Shown: positions 23,163-31,844 of the stretch, in pieces | Layout of the letters: each line of letters begins with the position of its first letter | How positions within the stretch are numbered: position 1 is the stretch's first letter | DNA from: Chloroflexota bacterium | Lineage (GTDB): Bacteria > Chloroflexota > UBA11872 | Reading direction: 5' to 3' | Assembly: GCA_022826485.1 (NCBI GenBank) | Contig: JAJDUU010000018.1 | Span: 1-64,000, forward strand | Length of the DNA: 64,000 bases | Program-made: the position numbers and the translations under genes | The notes under the pieces: generated by a model | The model's database searches: none | What the model was told of the DNA's origin: nothing | Seen by the model: only the letters and a program-made list of their open reading frames with translations

Positions 23163-23990
23163 ATGTATAGCCGGATCAAGCGCCGCGCCTACGAGATCGT
23201 CGAGCCGACGCCCGAAGGCGACCGCCCCAGCCACCTTTTCGACATTGCCCTCATCACGCTCATTTCGCTCAACCTGCTGGCGATCGCCCTCGAGACGGTT
23301 GCGCCCTTGGGCGAGCGGGCCAGCCGCGCCTTTCTGGTGTTCGAGATCGTGTCGGTGGCGATCTTCACGGCGGAATACCTCGTGCGCATCTGGGCCTGCA
23401 CGGAGAACCCGGCCTATGCCCACCCGGTGATGGGACGGCTGCGGTTCGCCGTGCAGCCGTTGGTGCTCATGGACCTCGTCGCCATCGTGCCGTTCTACAT
23501 CCCGCTGCTGCTGACGTTCGACCTGCGGTTTGTGCGCTCGCTGCGGCTGCTGCGGGTGTTCCGGCTGGTCAAGATCACGCGCTACTCGGAGTCGGTGGAG
23601 ATCATCGGCACGGTGCTGCGCAGCCGGAGCAACGCCCTGCTCTCCACGCTGTTCGTCACCTTCATCCTCCTGTTCATGGCGTCGGTGCTGATGTATCTGG
23701 CGGAGCGCGACGCCCAGCCCGACGGCTTTTCGAGCATCCCGGCCGCCATGTGGTGGGGTATGGTGACGCTGACCACGGTGGGGTACGGCGACCTGGCGCC
23801 GGCGACGGCGCTGGGTCGAATCCTCGGCGCCGTGGTGGCGCTCTTCGGCATCGGGCTCTTCGCCCTGCCCGCGGGCATCCTGGGGTCCGCGTTCGTCGAC
23901 GAACTCGAGGCCCGGCGGAGCGCGAGGCAGACGCCGACATGCCCGCATTGCGGCAAGCCGATCGGCGACCATGCAGCCTCGGAGACTTGA
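23163..23990 (+). CDS. Voltage-gated-type potassium channel subunit
   Basis: This 275-aa six-segment ion channel has an S4-like helix, LRFVRSLRLLRVFRLVKITR (about residues 120-139) with Arg/Lys at three-residue spacing. The pore has the selectivity filter TTVGYGD (about 198-204) after AAMWWGMVT. The C-terminal tail ends CPHCGKPIGDH, a half zinc-ribbon-like CxxC that is unusual for this family. It would form a tetrameric K+ channel in the cytoplasmic membrane. The gene lies next to the parS site. Confidence 0.9.
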   Translation: MYSRIKRRAYEIVEPTPEGDRPSHLFDIALITLISLNLLAIALETVAPLGERASRAFLVFEIVSVAIFTAEYLVRIWACTENPAYAHPVMGRLRFAVQPLVLMDLVAIVPFYIPLLLTFDLRFVRSLRLLRVFRLVKITRYSESVEIIGTVLRSRSNALLSTLFVTFILLFMASVLMYLAERDAQPDGFSSIPAAMWWGMVTLTTVGYGDLAPATALGRILGAVVALFGIGLFALPAGILGSAFVDELEARRSARQTPTCPHCGKPIGDHAASET

Positions 23991-24024
23991 CCGTGAGTGC
24001 GGTGTTCCACGCCTGTACACAAAA

Positions 24025-24040
24025 TGTTTCACGTGAAACA
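24025..24040. promoter_or_regulatory. parS: parS centromere site (ParB binding)
   Basis: TGTTTCACGTGAAACA is a perfect 16-bp palindrome identical to the universal bacterial parS consensus recognised by ParB/Spo0J. It sits in the 121-bp gap between the channel gene and the amidohydrolase gene. ParB loads here and spreads for chromosome segregation. parS sites normally cluster near oriC, so this implies an origin-proximal location. parA and parB are not in the window. Confidence 0.92.
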
Positions 24041-24111
24041 CTGGCAACTCAGAGACCTGATCGTGAGCGCATTGGTACCCTCGGCCATCCCGCGCGTGTG
24101 AGAGTTCAGCC

Positions 24112-24960
24112 ATGCCGCCTGACGCGCCGCCTGTCGTCGACGCCCACAACCACTATTGGGTGATTGGGCAGTCCCATTTGCCCTGGATGGACGACACGAT
24201 GCCGGACACCCTGCGCCAGACATACACCCCATCCACCCTCAAGCCGCACATGGACGCCGTCGGCGTCCATCGCTCGGTGATCGTCGAGGCGAGCACGGCC
24301 TGGGCCGAGCAGCCGTGGTATCTGGATCTCTGCGACGAGTACGACTTCGTCGTCGGCGTGATCGCCAACCTGGATCTCACGGCCTCCAATCTCGAAGCGA
24401 GGCTGGACGAGCTGGCGCGCAGCCCCTGGTTCAAGGGTCTTCGCGCCGGGGCCGAGAACATGTCCGACACCGCCTGGCTGGCCCGCGACGACGTGCGCCG
24501 CGGCATCCGCACGGTGGTCTCGCGGGGGTACATCGTGGAGCTGCTGGTGAAGACGCCGCACCTCCCGCACATCCCGGCGATCGCGCGCGAAAACGACGGT
24601 GGGAAGCTGATCGTGGACCACATGGCCAAGCCGCCATTCGAATCGGGCGACCTGTCCTCCTGGCACGAGGGCATGCGCGCGCTGGCGCCCTATGAGCACC
24701 TGCGGGTAAAGGTCTCGGGACTGCTCACCGAGTGCCCGTCCGCCCCGACGACCGAGACGATCCAGCCGGCGGTCGACACGGTGCTCGATGCGTTCGACAT
24801 CGACCGGCTGATCTGGGGCAGCGACTGGCCGGTGGCCCTGATGGCCGCGCCCTACGAGGACACGTTCGAGCGGGTCACGGGCGCGTTGGGCGGGCTCAGC
24901 CCCAGCGAACGGGCGGCCCTGCTGGGCGGAAACGCCATCGACTTCTACGAGCTTGGCTGA
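24112..24960 (+). CDS. Amidohydrolase-2 family metal-dependent hydrolase
   Basis: This 282-aa TIM-barrel hydrolase begins VVDAHNHYWVIGQSHLPWMD, with the H-x-H metal motif, and ends LIWGSDWPVALMAAPY with the conserved Asp. The middle has KLIVDHMAKPP with a metal-ligand His. These features match amidohydrolase-2 (COG3618) lactonases such as L-fucono-lactonase and related sugar lactonases. The substrate is unknown. Confidence 0.86.
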   Translation: MPPDAPPVVDAHNHYWVIGQSHLPWMDDTMPDTLRQTYTPSTLKPHMDAVGVHRSVIVEASTAWAEQPWYLDLCDEYDFVVGVIANLDLTASNLEARLDELARSPWFKGLRAGAENMSDTAWLARDDVRRGIRTVVSRGYIVELLVKTPHLPHIPAIARENDGGKLIVDHMAKPPFESGDLSSWHEGMRALAPYEHLRVKVSGLLTECPSAPTTETIQPAVDTVLDAFDIDRLIWGSDWPVALMAAPYEDTFERVTGALGGLSPSERAALLGGNAIDFYELG

Positions 24961-25040
24961 GTGGTTCCGGCCGAAAATGAGCAGGTAGGAATCGACACCG
25001 CGCGCCGGGCGATTTTGGCGCGCACACGGGAGATTCATCC

Positions 25041-26621
25041 ATGTCAACGACGACGATGCGACTGACGAAGCGGCAGTTTCTGCGACTGGTCGGCTCGGCG
25101 GCCGGAGTGGCCGCGACCTACCACACCATGAACACGCTGGGCCTGCTGGGTCCGGAGAGCGCGCAGGCGGCCACGCCGGAACTGCCGGACGGATCGGGCC
25201 ATGGCAAGCGCGTGGTGATCCTGGGCGCCGGCATTTCCGGCATGACGGCGGCCTACGAGCTATCCAAGGCCGGCTATCACTGCACCATCCTCGAAGCCAC
25301 GGGCCGCGCCGGCGGCCGCAACCTCACCGCCCGCGCGGGCGACGTGATCCACGAGGTCGACAGCCGGCAGTGGGTCGACTTCGACCACGAGGACCATCTC
25401 TACGCCAATCTCGGACCGGCGCGCATTCCCTATCACCACCGCATCATCCTGGGCTATTGCAAGGAGTTCGGCGTCGAGCTGGAGATGTTCACCAACGACA
25501 ACCGCGGCGCCTTCTTCCACAACGCCGAGCGATTTGGCGGCCAGCCGGTGGTGGGACGGCGGGTGATGACCGATCAGCGCGGCTACGTCGCCGAGCTGCT
25601 GGCCAAGGCCATCAACCGCAACGCACTGGACGACGAGTTGACCGCCGACGACAAGGAGCGGCTGCTCCCCATGCTGGTCGAGTTCGGCGGCCTGGACCCC
25701 GACTATCTCTACGCCGGCTCGAGCCGCGGCGGGTACCAGGGTGAGCAGGTCCACGCCGGTCTCCTCGGTGGCGGCGACGTCAATGATCCGCTGGACTTCA
25801 GCGAGCTGCTGCGCTCGGAGTTCTGGGAGTACAAGCTCCACTTCAGCCAGTTCCTCAACCAGAATCCGACGCTCTTCCAGCCCGTGGGCGGCATGGACGC
25901 CATCGCCAAGGCGTTCGAGGCCCGCCTGCGGCGGATCATCCGCTACAACAGCCCCGTCGAGGTCATTCGCAACACGGCCGACGGCGTCCGCGTCGTCTAC
26001 CGGAACCAACGCGGCTTCTTGGAAGGCCTCGACGCTGACTACGTGATCTGCACCATCCCCGCACCCGTGCTCAAGGACGTCAGCAACAACTTCTCCGCCG
26101 AGACCCAGGCCGCCATCGAGTCCGTCGCCTTCGTGCCGGCGGTCAAGATCGGATTTCAGGCGCGGCGCCGGTTCTGGGAAGAGGATCACGCGATTTATGC
26201 CGGCATCTCGTGGACCGACCAGGACATCACGCAAATCTGGTATCCGGCGAACGGCTATCACCGCGAGAAGGGCGTCGTCATGGGCGCCTATATCTGGGAC
26301 GATTTCCCAGGCCAGGGCGAGCGCTGGGCGAACATGACCCTGCCGGAGCGTCTGCGGACCGCCATCGCCGAGGGCGAGCACCTGCACCCCGGCTACGCGC
26401 AAGAGATCGAGTCCGGCGTCAGCCGCGCCTGGCTCAAGGCGCCCTATCAGCTTGGCGCCTGGCCCGAGAGCTATCAGCCTCCCGCCGAGCTACTGGCCCC
26501 CGACGGCGCGGTCTATTTCGCCGGCGACCAGATCACCGCGCTGCCGGGCTGGCAGGAAGGCGCCGCCCTGGCGGCGCACGAGGTCGTGAACGCCATCCAC
26601 GCGCGGGCGACGGCGGGATAG
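25041..26621 (+). CDS. Flavin monoamine oxidase-like protein with a Tat-like leader
   Basis: The protein is 526 aa. The N-terminus MSTTTMRLTKRQFLRLVGSA resembles a Tat signal with Lys-Arg in place of Arg-Arg, followed by a hydrophobic stretch and AQAA. The FAD site is RVVILGAGISGMTAAYELSK (about 56-75) with the downstream EATGRAGGRNLT. The C-terminal FAD motif is AVYFAGDQITALPGWQEGAA. The family oxidises amines or amino acids; the closest-looking type is bacterial L-amino-acid or tryptophan 2-monooxygenase-like oxidases. GGAGA precedes the ATG. Export is inferred, not certain. Confidence 0.86.
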   Translation: MSTTTMRLTKRQFLRLVGSAAGVAATYHTMNTLGLLGPESAQAATPELPDGSGHGKRVVILGAGISGMTAAYELSKAGYHCTILEATGRAGGRNLTARAGDVIHEVDSRQWVDFDHEDHLYANLGPARIPYHHRIILGYCKEFGVELEMFTNDNRGAFFHNAERFGGQPVVGRRVMTDQRGYVAELLAKAINRNALDDELTADDKERLLPMLVEFGGLDPDYLYAGSSRGGYQGEQVHAGLLGGGDVNDPLDFSELLRSEFWEYKLHFSQFLNQNPTLFQPVGGMDAIAKAFEARLRRIIRYNSPVEVIRNTADGVRVVYRNQRGFLEGLDADYVICTIPAPVLKDVSNNFSAETQAAIESVAFVPAVKIGFQARRRFWEEDHAIYAGISWTDQDITQIWYPANGYHREKGVVMGAYIWDDFPGQGERWANMTLPERLRTAIAEGEHLHPGYAQEIESGVSRAWLKAPYQLGAWPESYQPPAELLAPDGAVYFAGDQITALPGWQEGAALAAHEVVNAIHARATAG

Positions 26622-26637
26622 GGCGCGCCCGAGGTTG

Positions 26638-27249
26638 ATGGACCGCCAGGCGGTCTGGATCGGGGCCGATCCGGGCGGAACGAATAACTTTGGCATCGCG
26701 GAACTTTCGGCGGATGGGACTACCCGCACTGCCCGCGTCTCTTCCGCACGCCAGGCTGTCGACTGGATCCAAGGCGCGCCCCGAGGTGCAGGCATTGACG
26801 CTCCCATGTGGTTGTCGTCGGCCAAGCGAGGTGACCGCAATGCCGACCTGTGGCTTCGCTGCAGGTACGGCAATGCATCGCCTGGCAAGATCTTGGCGAT
26901 CAACTCCTTGTATGGGGCCGTCCTCGCCCAGGGCGCCATGTTTGCCGTGGAGTTGCGCCGGCAGTTCCCGAATCTGCCGATCACGGAAGCTCATCCCGGC
27001 TTGCTCCTGAGAGCGCGGTTCCCAAGCGTCGACGAGCGACTGCGATTCGACGAGTTGAAACGGCACTTCGGAATCCACGCCGACCCGGGAATCAGCGATC
27101 ACGAGCGGGATGCCGTAATCGCGGCGCTCGCCGCCCGGGAGGGATTCACCGGCAATTGGCCGCGTGACCTGGCGTCCAGGCGCCTTCCCGACGAGCAGGA
27201 CCCCGCCACGTACTGGCTGGCGCCGATGCACTACTGGTGGTTCGAGTAG
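26638..27249 (+). CDS. DUF429-like predicted nuclease-fold protein
   Basis: This 203-aa protein has an RNase H-like layout: an N-terminal strand with Asp (WIGADPGGTNNFGIAEL), AGIDAPMWLS, then ITEAHPGLLLRARF and DHERDAVIAALAAREG. These match the DUF429 pattern GxDxxxxxxG / GIDxP / E.(H/Y)P / D..DA..AA..A. The role of DUF429 is unknown; a nuclease-like fold is assumed from the acidic residues. ATG 26638 is used; a TTG lies just before it. Confidence 0.65.
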   Translation: MDRQAVWIGADPGGTNNFGIAELSADGTTRTARVSSARQAVDWIQGAPRGAGIDAPMWLSSAKRGDRNADLWLRCRYGNASPGKILAINSLYGAVLAQGAMFAVELRRQFPNLPITEAHPGLLLRARFPSVDERLRFDELKRHFGIHADPGISDHERDAVIAALAAREGFTGNWPRDLASRRLPDEQDPATYWLAPMHYWWFE

Positions 27250-27344
27250 CCGTAGAGCGCGCAGGCGCTTCGGTCCGACCCTGGCCAGTTCGACTGGCCT
27301 AAGATGCAACCACCGACACCCGAATCAATCCCCGGAGACGCTTG

Positions 27345-28244
27345 ATGGAGTTATGGAACACCGTGTGGGACGCGTTCAACGCGCCCATGTTCAGCCTGGG
27401 GGAAGAGCCCATCACGCCCCTCAGCGTGGTCGTGCTGCTGGTCATCCTGGCGGTCACCTGGATCGTGGCCGGTCGCGTGCGCTGGCTGCTCGAGCGCCGC
27501 ATCGGCCAGGTCGCCGGCATGCAGGAGGGCACGCTGCACGTCATCGGCGCCCTCGGCCGATACCTGATCATCTTCGTCGGCTTTTTTGTCGGCCTCCAAT
27601 CCGTCGGCCTTCAACTGGATTCCGTCCTGATCTTGTTCGGCGCCCTCGGCGTCGGCATCGGCTTCGGCTTGCAGAACATCGCCAACAACTTCGTCTCCGG
27701 CGTCATCCTCCTGTTTGAGCGCCCCGTCGAAGTCGGCGATGTCATTGAGGTGGGCGGCGAGCTGGGGACCGTTGAGCGCATCAGCATCCGCGCCACCACC
27801 CTGCGCAAGTTCGACCAGACCCAGGCCATCGTCCCCAACGGCGATCTCATCTCCGGCGTCGTCACCAACTGGACCCATGACGATCGCCGCGTGCGCGTGG
27901 ACTTCATGGTCGGCGTCGCCTACGGCTCGGACATCGCCCTGGTCGAGCGCATCTTGAAGGAGCTCGTGGATGGCCATGAGAAGGTATTGGACGAACCGGC
28001 GCCGCGCATCCTCTTCATGGAGTTCGGCGACTCATCGCTCAATTTCCGCGTGCTGGCCTATGTGCCCGACCTCATGGATCGCCTGACCACGCAGAGCGAC
28101 CTGCACTTCCAGATCGATGAGGCGTTTCGGGCCAACGACGTCGAAATCCCGTTCCCGCAGCGCGACCTGCACGTGCGCTCGATCGACTCCGACGCGGTGC
28201 TGCAACACGCGCCAACCGGCACGAACGGCTCGTCGAAGGCGTAG
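27345..28244 (+). CDS. mscS: MscS-family mechanosensitive channel
   Basis: The protein is 299 aa. Three membrane segments are visible: about 25-45, 68-90 and a pore-lining helix LILFGALGVGIGFGLQNIAN (Gly/Ala-rich, then N-F-V-S-G). The beta domain follows with LLFERPVEVGDVIEVGGELG, TVERISIRATTLRKFDQTQA and IVPNGDLISGVVTNWTHDD, classic MscS signatures. It opens under membrane tension to release osmolytes. GGAG precedes ATG 27345. Confidence 0.94.
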   Translation: MELWNTVWDAFNAPMFSLGEEPITPLSVVVLLVILAVTWIVAGRVRWLLERRIGQVAGMQEGTLHVIGALGRYLIIFVGFFVGLQSVGLQLDSVLILFGALGVGIGFGLQNIANNFVSGVILLFERPVEVGDVIEVGGELGTVERISIRATTLRKFDQTQAIVPNGDLISGVVTNWTHDDRRVRVDFMVGVAYGSDIALVERILKELVDGHEKVLDEPAPRILFMEFGDSSLNFRVLAYVPDLMDRLTTQSDLHFQIDEAFRANDVEIPFPQRDLHVRSIDSDAVLQHAPTGTNGSSKA

Positions 28245-28310
28245 TAGCCCGGACGGGCATGCCCCGGCGTCAATGGCTCGGGCGACTCGCTGCGCCGCGC
28301 GCGATCGGCC

Positions 28311-28347
28311 TATAATATGCCCGGTTATTTTGACCGGTTGATATCAA
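28311..28347 (+). promoter_or_regulatory. Promoter and two palindromes upstream of Phd-VapC
   Basis: TATAAT (28311-28316) is a consensus -10. It is followed by CCGGTTA-TTT-TGACCGG (28321-28337, arms with one mismatch) and TTGATATCAA (28338-28347, perfect). Both palindromes lie between the promoter and the antitoxin ATG at 28352 and are likely antitoxin operators. Confidence 0.6.
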
Positions 28348-28351
28348 GCTT

Positions 28352-28603
28352 ATGCGCGTAGTGACGGCAACCGAAGCCAAGGCCCGCCTGGCCGAGTTGC
28401 TGCGCGCGGTGGAAGGCGGCGAGACCATCGCCATCACGCGTCACAACAAGGCCATCGGGCATCTGGTGCCGGCGCAGGCGCAGGACCACGCCGCCCGCGC
28501 CGCGGCCGTGCAGCGATTCCGACAACAGCGCGCCGGCTGGAAGCGCATCGACATGTCCACCGAAGAGATTCTCGCGGCGCGCCACGAGGGCCACCGCTGG
28601 TAA
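28352..28603 (+). CDS. Phd/YefM-family antitoxin
   Basis: The protein is 83 aa. It starts MRVVTATEAKARLAELLRAV and continues EGGETIAITRHNKAIGHLVP, the Phd fold (A-x-x-x-L-x-x-L/V-x-x-G-E-x-I-x-I-T-x-x-N/G-K). The C-terminal tail includes MSTEEILAARHEGHRW, a motif seen in antitoxins that bind PIN toxins. It is paired with a VapC-type gene whose coding frame begins inside its last codons. Confidence 0.9.
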   Translation: MRVVTATEAKARLAELLRAVEGGETIAITRHNKAIGHLVPAQAQDHAARAAAVQRFRQQRAGWKRIDMSTEEILAARHEGHRW

Positions 28604-29001
28604 CCCGGTTCGTCCTCGATGCGTCGATAGCCGCCGCATGGCTCTTCGACGACGAGGCGGAATCGCGTGCCGACGCGGCGCTGGCGCAGCTGGAATCAGC
28701 CGAGGCGCTGGTCCCGCGTCACTGGCATCTGGAGGTGTGCAACGCCTTGCTCGTCGCCGAGCGGCGAGGCCGCCTCTCGACCGACGACGTCAGTCAGCGC
28801 CTGGGTGCTCTCGCAGCCCTCCCCGTCCATACGGACGACGAGCCCCGGCTCGACGTCGCCCTGGCGCTGGCCAGGTCGCACGGTCTGTCCATCTATGACG
28901 CCCTCTATCTCGAGCTCGCGCGACGCCACGCATCGGCGCTGGCCACGCTGAATGCGGCACTGGCGCGAGCGGCCGAGGCCGAAGGGATGGCGCTGATCTA
29001 G
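28597..29001 (+). CDS. vapC: VapC-type PIN-domain toxin with a non-canonical start
   Basis: The frame encodes LVTRFVLDASIAAAWLFDDE with the first PIN Asp, then HLEVCNALLVAE (Glu), then SIYDALYLELARRH (Asp). No ATG, GTG or TTG lies before the first Asp. The first usable codon is CTG at 28597, overlapping the antitoxin stop by 7 nt, giving 134 aa, the normal VapC size. The first conventional start (GTG 28735) would remove the catalytic Asp. Translation probably depends on coupling to the antitoxin. A start-codon mutation that inactivates the toxin is the alternative. Confidence 0.75.
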   Translation: MVTRFVLDASIAAAWLFDDEAESRADAALAQLESAEALVPRHWHLEVCNALLVAERRGRLSTDDVSQRLGALAALPVHTDDEPRLDVALALARSHGLSIYDALYLELARRHASALATLNAALARAAEAEGMALI

Positions 29002-29008
29002 CCAAAAG

Positions 29009-29033
29009 AGGGGCGACCCTGGTAGTCGCCCCT
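29009..29033. terminator. Perfect hairpin after vapC, possible bidirectional terminator
   Basis: AGGGGCGAC and GTCGCCCCT are perfect 9-bp arms with a 7-nt loop. On the minus strand the stem is followed by CTTTT, so it could end transcription from the leftward CehA gene. It also belongs to the GGGGCG-type dispersed hairpins of this genome. Confidence 0.5.
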
Positions 29034-29070
29034 AAGCGGACCTGGGTGCGGCGTTAAAGCCGCCCGCGTC

Positions 29071-29139
29071 CGGTGGCCCGCGCTGCGTGCAGCGTGGGTC
29101 CGGCCGTGGATGGATCTCCCAGGCTGCACGCAGCCTGGG
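29071..29139. repeat. Hairpin-forming repeats downstream of the CehA gene
   Basis: 29071-29106 is a 36-bp unit containing CGCTGC-GT-GCAGCG; it recurs at 31845-31880 with two mismatches. 29118-29139 is a perfect hairpin with arms CCCAGGCTGC and GCAGCCTGGG and a 2-nt loop. Both lie just past the stop of the leftward gene at 29169. Confidence 0.7.
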
Positions 29140-29168
29140 CCACCGGGCGGTCTGGGCCACCGGACGAC

Positions 29169-31679
29169 TTAGTGCGGGATGCCGAGCGCGTGCATGCGCC
29201 GGTGGATGGCCTCGCGGGCCTCGCGGAAGGGGCGCTCGAGAAACGCCTGGTGGTCGGCCTCGCCGTGATGGTGGCTGGCGTGGCCCGCCGGGTATTGGGT
29301 GCTGCGGTGGCGGATGTAATCCATGCTGCCGTCGATCAGGGTGAGCATGTACTGCGCCGTGGCGTCGCTCCACATGGACCACTCGGCGGCGCCCTCCGCC
29401 ACGTACACCGGCGAGGTGTGGGCGAACCGTTGGCGGTGCCAGACGTCGTGGTGCTCGGGGGCGTCGAAGTAGGACGGTCCGCCGCAACGCGCCGCCAGCC
29501 AAGTGGGCGCGGCGACCTCCAGGGTTTCCGACAGCCGCAATTGACGCGCGCCTTCCGAGGCCTGCGCTTCGGCCACGACCTGTCCTTCCCGCACGATCTG
29601 CAGGCTGTGGACCGGCAGGATCGACTCGACCGACGCCTCCACCGTGACACTCCCACCGTTCCCGTCCATGTGCAGCGTGTCGCCCGGCTCGTGGCCGTCG
29701 ACGCGCAAGCTGATGAGCGGCCCGCCGCTGAGGAACGTGCGCCCCGCCGACATGCCGGCGCACCACGAGTCGTAGGTGAACGGCTCGTCCGCCGGAAGTC
29801 GCACGTAGGTGCGATAGAGCCCGACCGGAACCTCGGACGACATCTTGTCCGTGCCCCCGACCAGCGGCAGCCGGTAGCCGCCGTTGAGATAGCGGTAGTA
29901 CTCCGTATGCGCAAAGGGACCCTGGGTCAGCATCTCGACGGCATCGGCGCGACCGGTCGCGATCAGGGCGGCCGGCTCGCCGTTGGGAAACGGCAGATGC
30001 GGGATGACCACCGTGCCGCCCTGCGCGTGGCAGGCGTCGGCCCAGTGGGAGAGCGTGGTCTCCATCGATCCGCCGGGCTCCGCCTCGGTCGGCCCATCGG
30101 AGCACCAGGGCATCACCAGGTCCTTGAGCCCCAGCAGCGTCAGGTGCCCCAGGAAGTGCTGCCGGTTCTCCTGCGAGACGTAGACGATGGTGCGGCCGTC
30201 ATCGGACACGCGCGGACGGCCGATGAAGTCCTCGGAATTCGTGAAGAGCGAGCCCCACTGCGACTGCAAGACGTTGACCACGTTCAGGTCTTCGCCGGCG
30301 GCCTCGACGTTTGCGCCGTCGCCCGAGAGGAAGTGCACGTGGGTGTCGCCGCTGTACCAGCCCTGGGCGTTCATGTCGGTCCAGCGGTCGAGGCGCAGCT
30401 CCAGCTCGCGCTGACCGGGCTCGATCTCGATCTCGGTGCGCAGCGGCTCGTACTCGAAGCCGCGGGCCACGTCCACCAGCACGCGCCCCGTGGGCAGCCA
30501 CCCCTGACAGCGACCGTCGATGTAGGCGTAGGTGGCCTGGTCCAGCCGCAGGTCACCGCCCACGTCGACGTGCCAGGTGTCGTGCTCGGCGTTGAGGTGG
30601 GAGTGGTGCCCGTGGGGCTGATAGGGCACGCCTTCGGGCGAGCGGAAGTGAATGCGGCAGGGCATGGGGCGCCGGGTGGCCGCGTCCACGACGCGTGTGT
30701 GCACCCAGGCGCGGCCTGTCTCCGCCGCGCGCACGGTGAGCCGCTCGGATGGCTTGAGCTCGCCCTTGGCCGTCAGCTCGCCGAAGCGAACCTGGCCAAG
30801 CTCCTCGCCCTCCAGCTCCACGCGCACGGTCGCCGACGGCGTGGCGGCAATCTCACTGTAGGCCGGGCTGCTGCCCGGGTTCTTGGGCTCTCCCCAGCCG
30901 GCCGTATCCGAGGTCAAGAACGCGTCCGGGTCACGGGGCAGGGGGTGGGCGTGCGTGGCGGTGCCGCGGTCCACCGCCACCTCCACCGCGAAGGGCCGGT
31001 CGGCGTCCGCCGGTTGCGGCAGCTCCACCACGACCGCCCGGCGCGCATCGGCACGCAGCGGATCCTCGTCGACCGTGCCCAGGCAAATGCCGCAGAGGAC
31101 GACGGCGCGGTCCATGGGGCGCACTTCGACCGCCGCGATTTCGACGTCGGGGCGCGGGTTGCGCCAGGGGAACAGCGAGAACGCGGGCAGCGGTGGCGTG
31201 CCGACATCCGTCAGCGCACGTCCCATGCCGCCGCGCTCGACGATGTCGCGCGGGGCGGCGGGCGGGTCGGCTTGGGGGAGCGCGAGGAACGGGGCGCCGA
31301 CGCGGAACATATCGTTCGTGTGCGCGGTCACGCCGATCTCGAAGCGCTCGCGAATCGGGATGTCGTGCGTCTCGCCGTCGGCGAAGTGCACGCGGTAGAC
31401 GGCAACCGTGTCGCCGGGCAGGTCGCCGTCGGGTAGCCGCGATGACGCCAGCGAGTGCGCGAAGGTGACGGTGCGGGCCGTGCACCCAATCTCGATGCGT
31501 TGTGGCTCGGCGTGCCCGTCAGGACCGAACAGCGCCACCCGCGAGGCTTCCGCGTCGCCGATGTCGAATGGCAAGCCCCGCACGTCCCGCCGTCCGAGCC
31601 AGCCGCGCCCCTCGTCGCCGAGCAGGCTCACGTCGGCATTGCACAGGGAAGCAATCGTCAGCGCCTCGTAGTCGGACAT
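29169..31679 (-). CDS. CehA/McbA-family PHP metallohydrolase
   Basis: This large protein has 836 aa from ATG 31679. The N-terminal half is beta-rich without a clear family. From about residue 440 comes a PHP-type domain: WYSGDTHVHFLSGDG with H-x-H, then GTVVIPHLPFPNG, VEMLTQGPFAHTEYYRYLNG, LPLVGGTDKMSSEVPVGLYR and SAGRTFLSGGPLI. This order is that of CehA/McbA proteins, which include carbaryl ester hydrolases. No signal peptide is apparent. It lies upstream of hairpin repeats and downstream of a PhyH gene on the same strand. The natural substrate is unknown. Confidence 0.8.
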   Translation of the reverse strand: MSDYEALTIASLCNADVSLLGDEGRGWLGRRDVRGLPFDIGDAEASRVALFGPDGHAEPQRIEIGCTARTVTFAHSLASSRLPDGDLPGDTVAVYRVHFADGETHDIPIRERFEIGVTAHTNDMFRVGAPFLALPQADPPAAPRDIVERGGMGRALTDVGTPPLPAFSLFPWRNPRPDVEIAAVEVRPMDRAVVLCGICLGTVDEDPLRADARRAVVVELPQPADADRPFAVEVAVDRGTATHAHPLPRDPDAFLTSDTAGWGEPKNPGSSPAYSEIAATPSATVRVELEGEELGQVRFGELTAKGELKPSERLTVRAAETGRAWVHTRVVDAATRRPMPCRIHFRSPEGVPYQPHGHHSHLNAEHDTWHVDVGGDLRLDQATYAYIDGRCQGWLPTGRVLVDVARGFEYEPLRTEIEIEPGQRELELRLDRWTDMNAQGWYSGDTHVHFLSGDGANVEAAGEDLNVVNVLQSQWGSLFTNSEDFIGRPRVSDDGRTIVYVSQENRQHFLGHLTLLGLKDLVMPWCSDGPTEAEPGGSMETTLSHWADACHAQGGTVVIPHLPFPNGEPAALIATGRADAVEMLTQGPFAHTEYYRYLNGGYRLPLVGGTDKMSSEVPVGLYRTYVRLPADEPFTYDSWCAGMSAGRTFLSGGPLISLRVDGHEPGDTLHMDGNGGSVTVEASVESILPVHSLQIVREGQVVAEAQASEGARQLRLSETLEVAAPTWLAARCGGPSYFDAPEHHDVWHRQRFAHTSPVYVAEGAAEWSMWSDATAQYMLTLIDGSMDYIRHRSTQYPAGHASHHHGEADHQAFLERPFREAREAIHRRMHALGIPH

Positions 31680-31774
31680 TAGGAACCTCACGCGGCCGGC
31701 CAGCGTGCCGCGATGGTGGCGGCCCGGCGCGCGGGCGTCAACGCCTCCGGCACCGAGGGGCCTGCGGCACGTTC

Positions 31775-31840
31775 GGGCGGCCACAAGGGCCGCCCCTACA
31801 AGAACGTCCCTCCGCGTAGGGGCAGCCCTTGTGGCTGCCC
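31775..31840. repeat. Head-to-head pair of GGGC-GCC hairpin repeats
   Basis: Two copies of the consensus GGGCNGCCACAAGGGCNGCC plus CCTAC occur in opposite orientation (31775-31800 and 31816-31840). Each folds into an 8-bp stem with a 5-nt loop. The copy at 31816-31840 is identical over 25 bp to 52170-52194. Confidence 0.75.
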
Positions 31841-31844
31841 GCCC

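Noticed and set aside
28735-29001. Starting the VapC toxin at GTG 28735
   Set aside because: This would remove the first 46 residues, including the first catalytic Asp and most of the PIN core; the upstream frame is fully conserved in pattern.
29073-31436. A 787-codon open frame on the plus strand opposite the CehA gene
   Set aside because: It mirrors the codon periodicity of the real minus-strand gene, and its translation is Arg/Gly/Val/His-rich without any motif.
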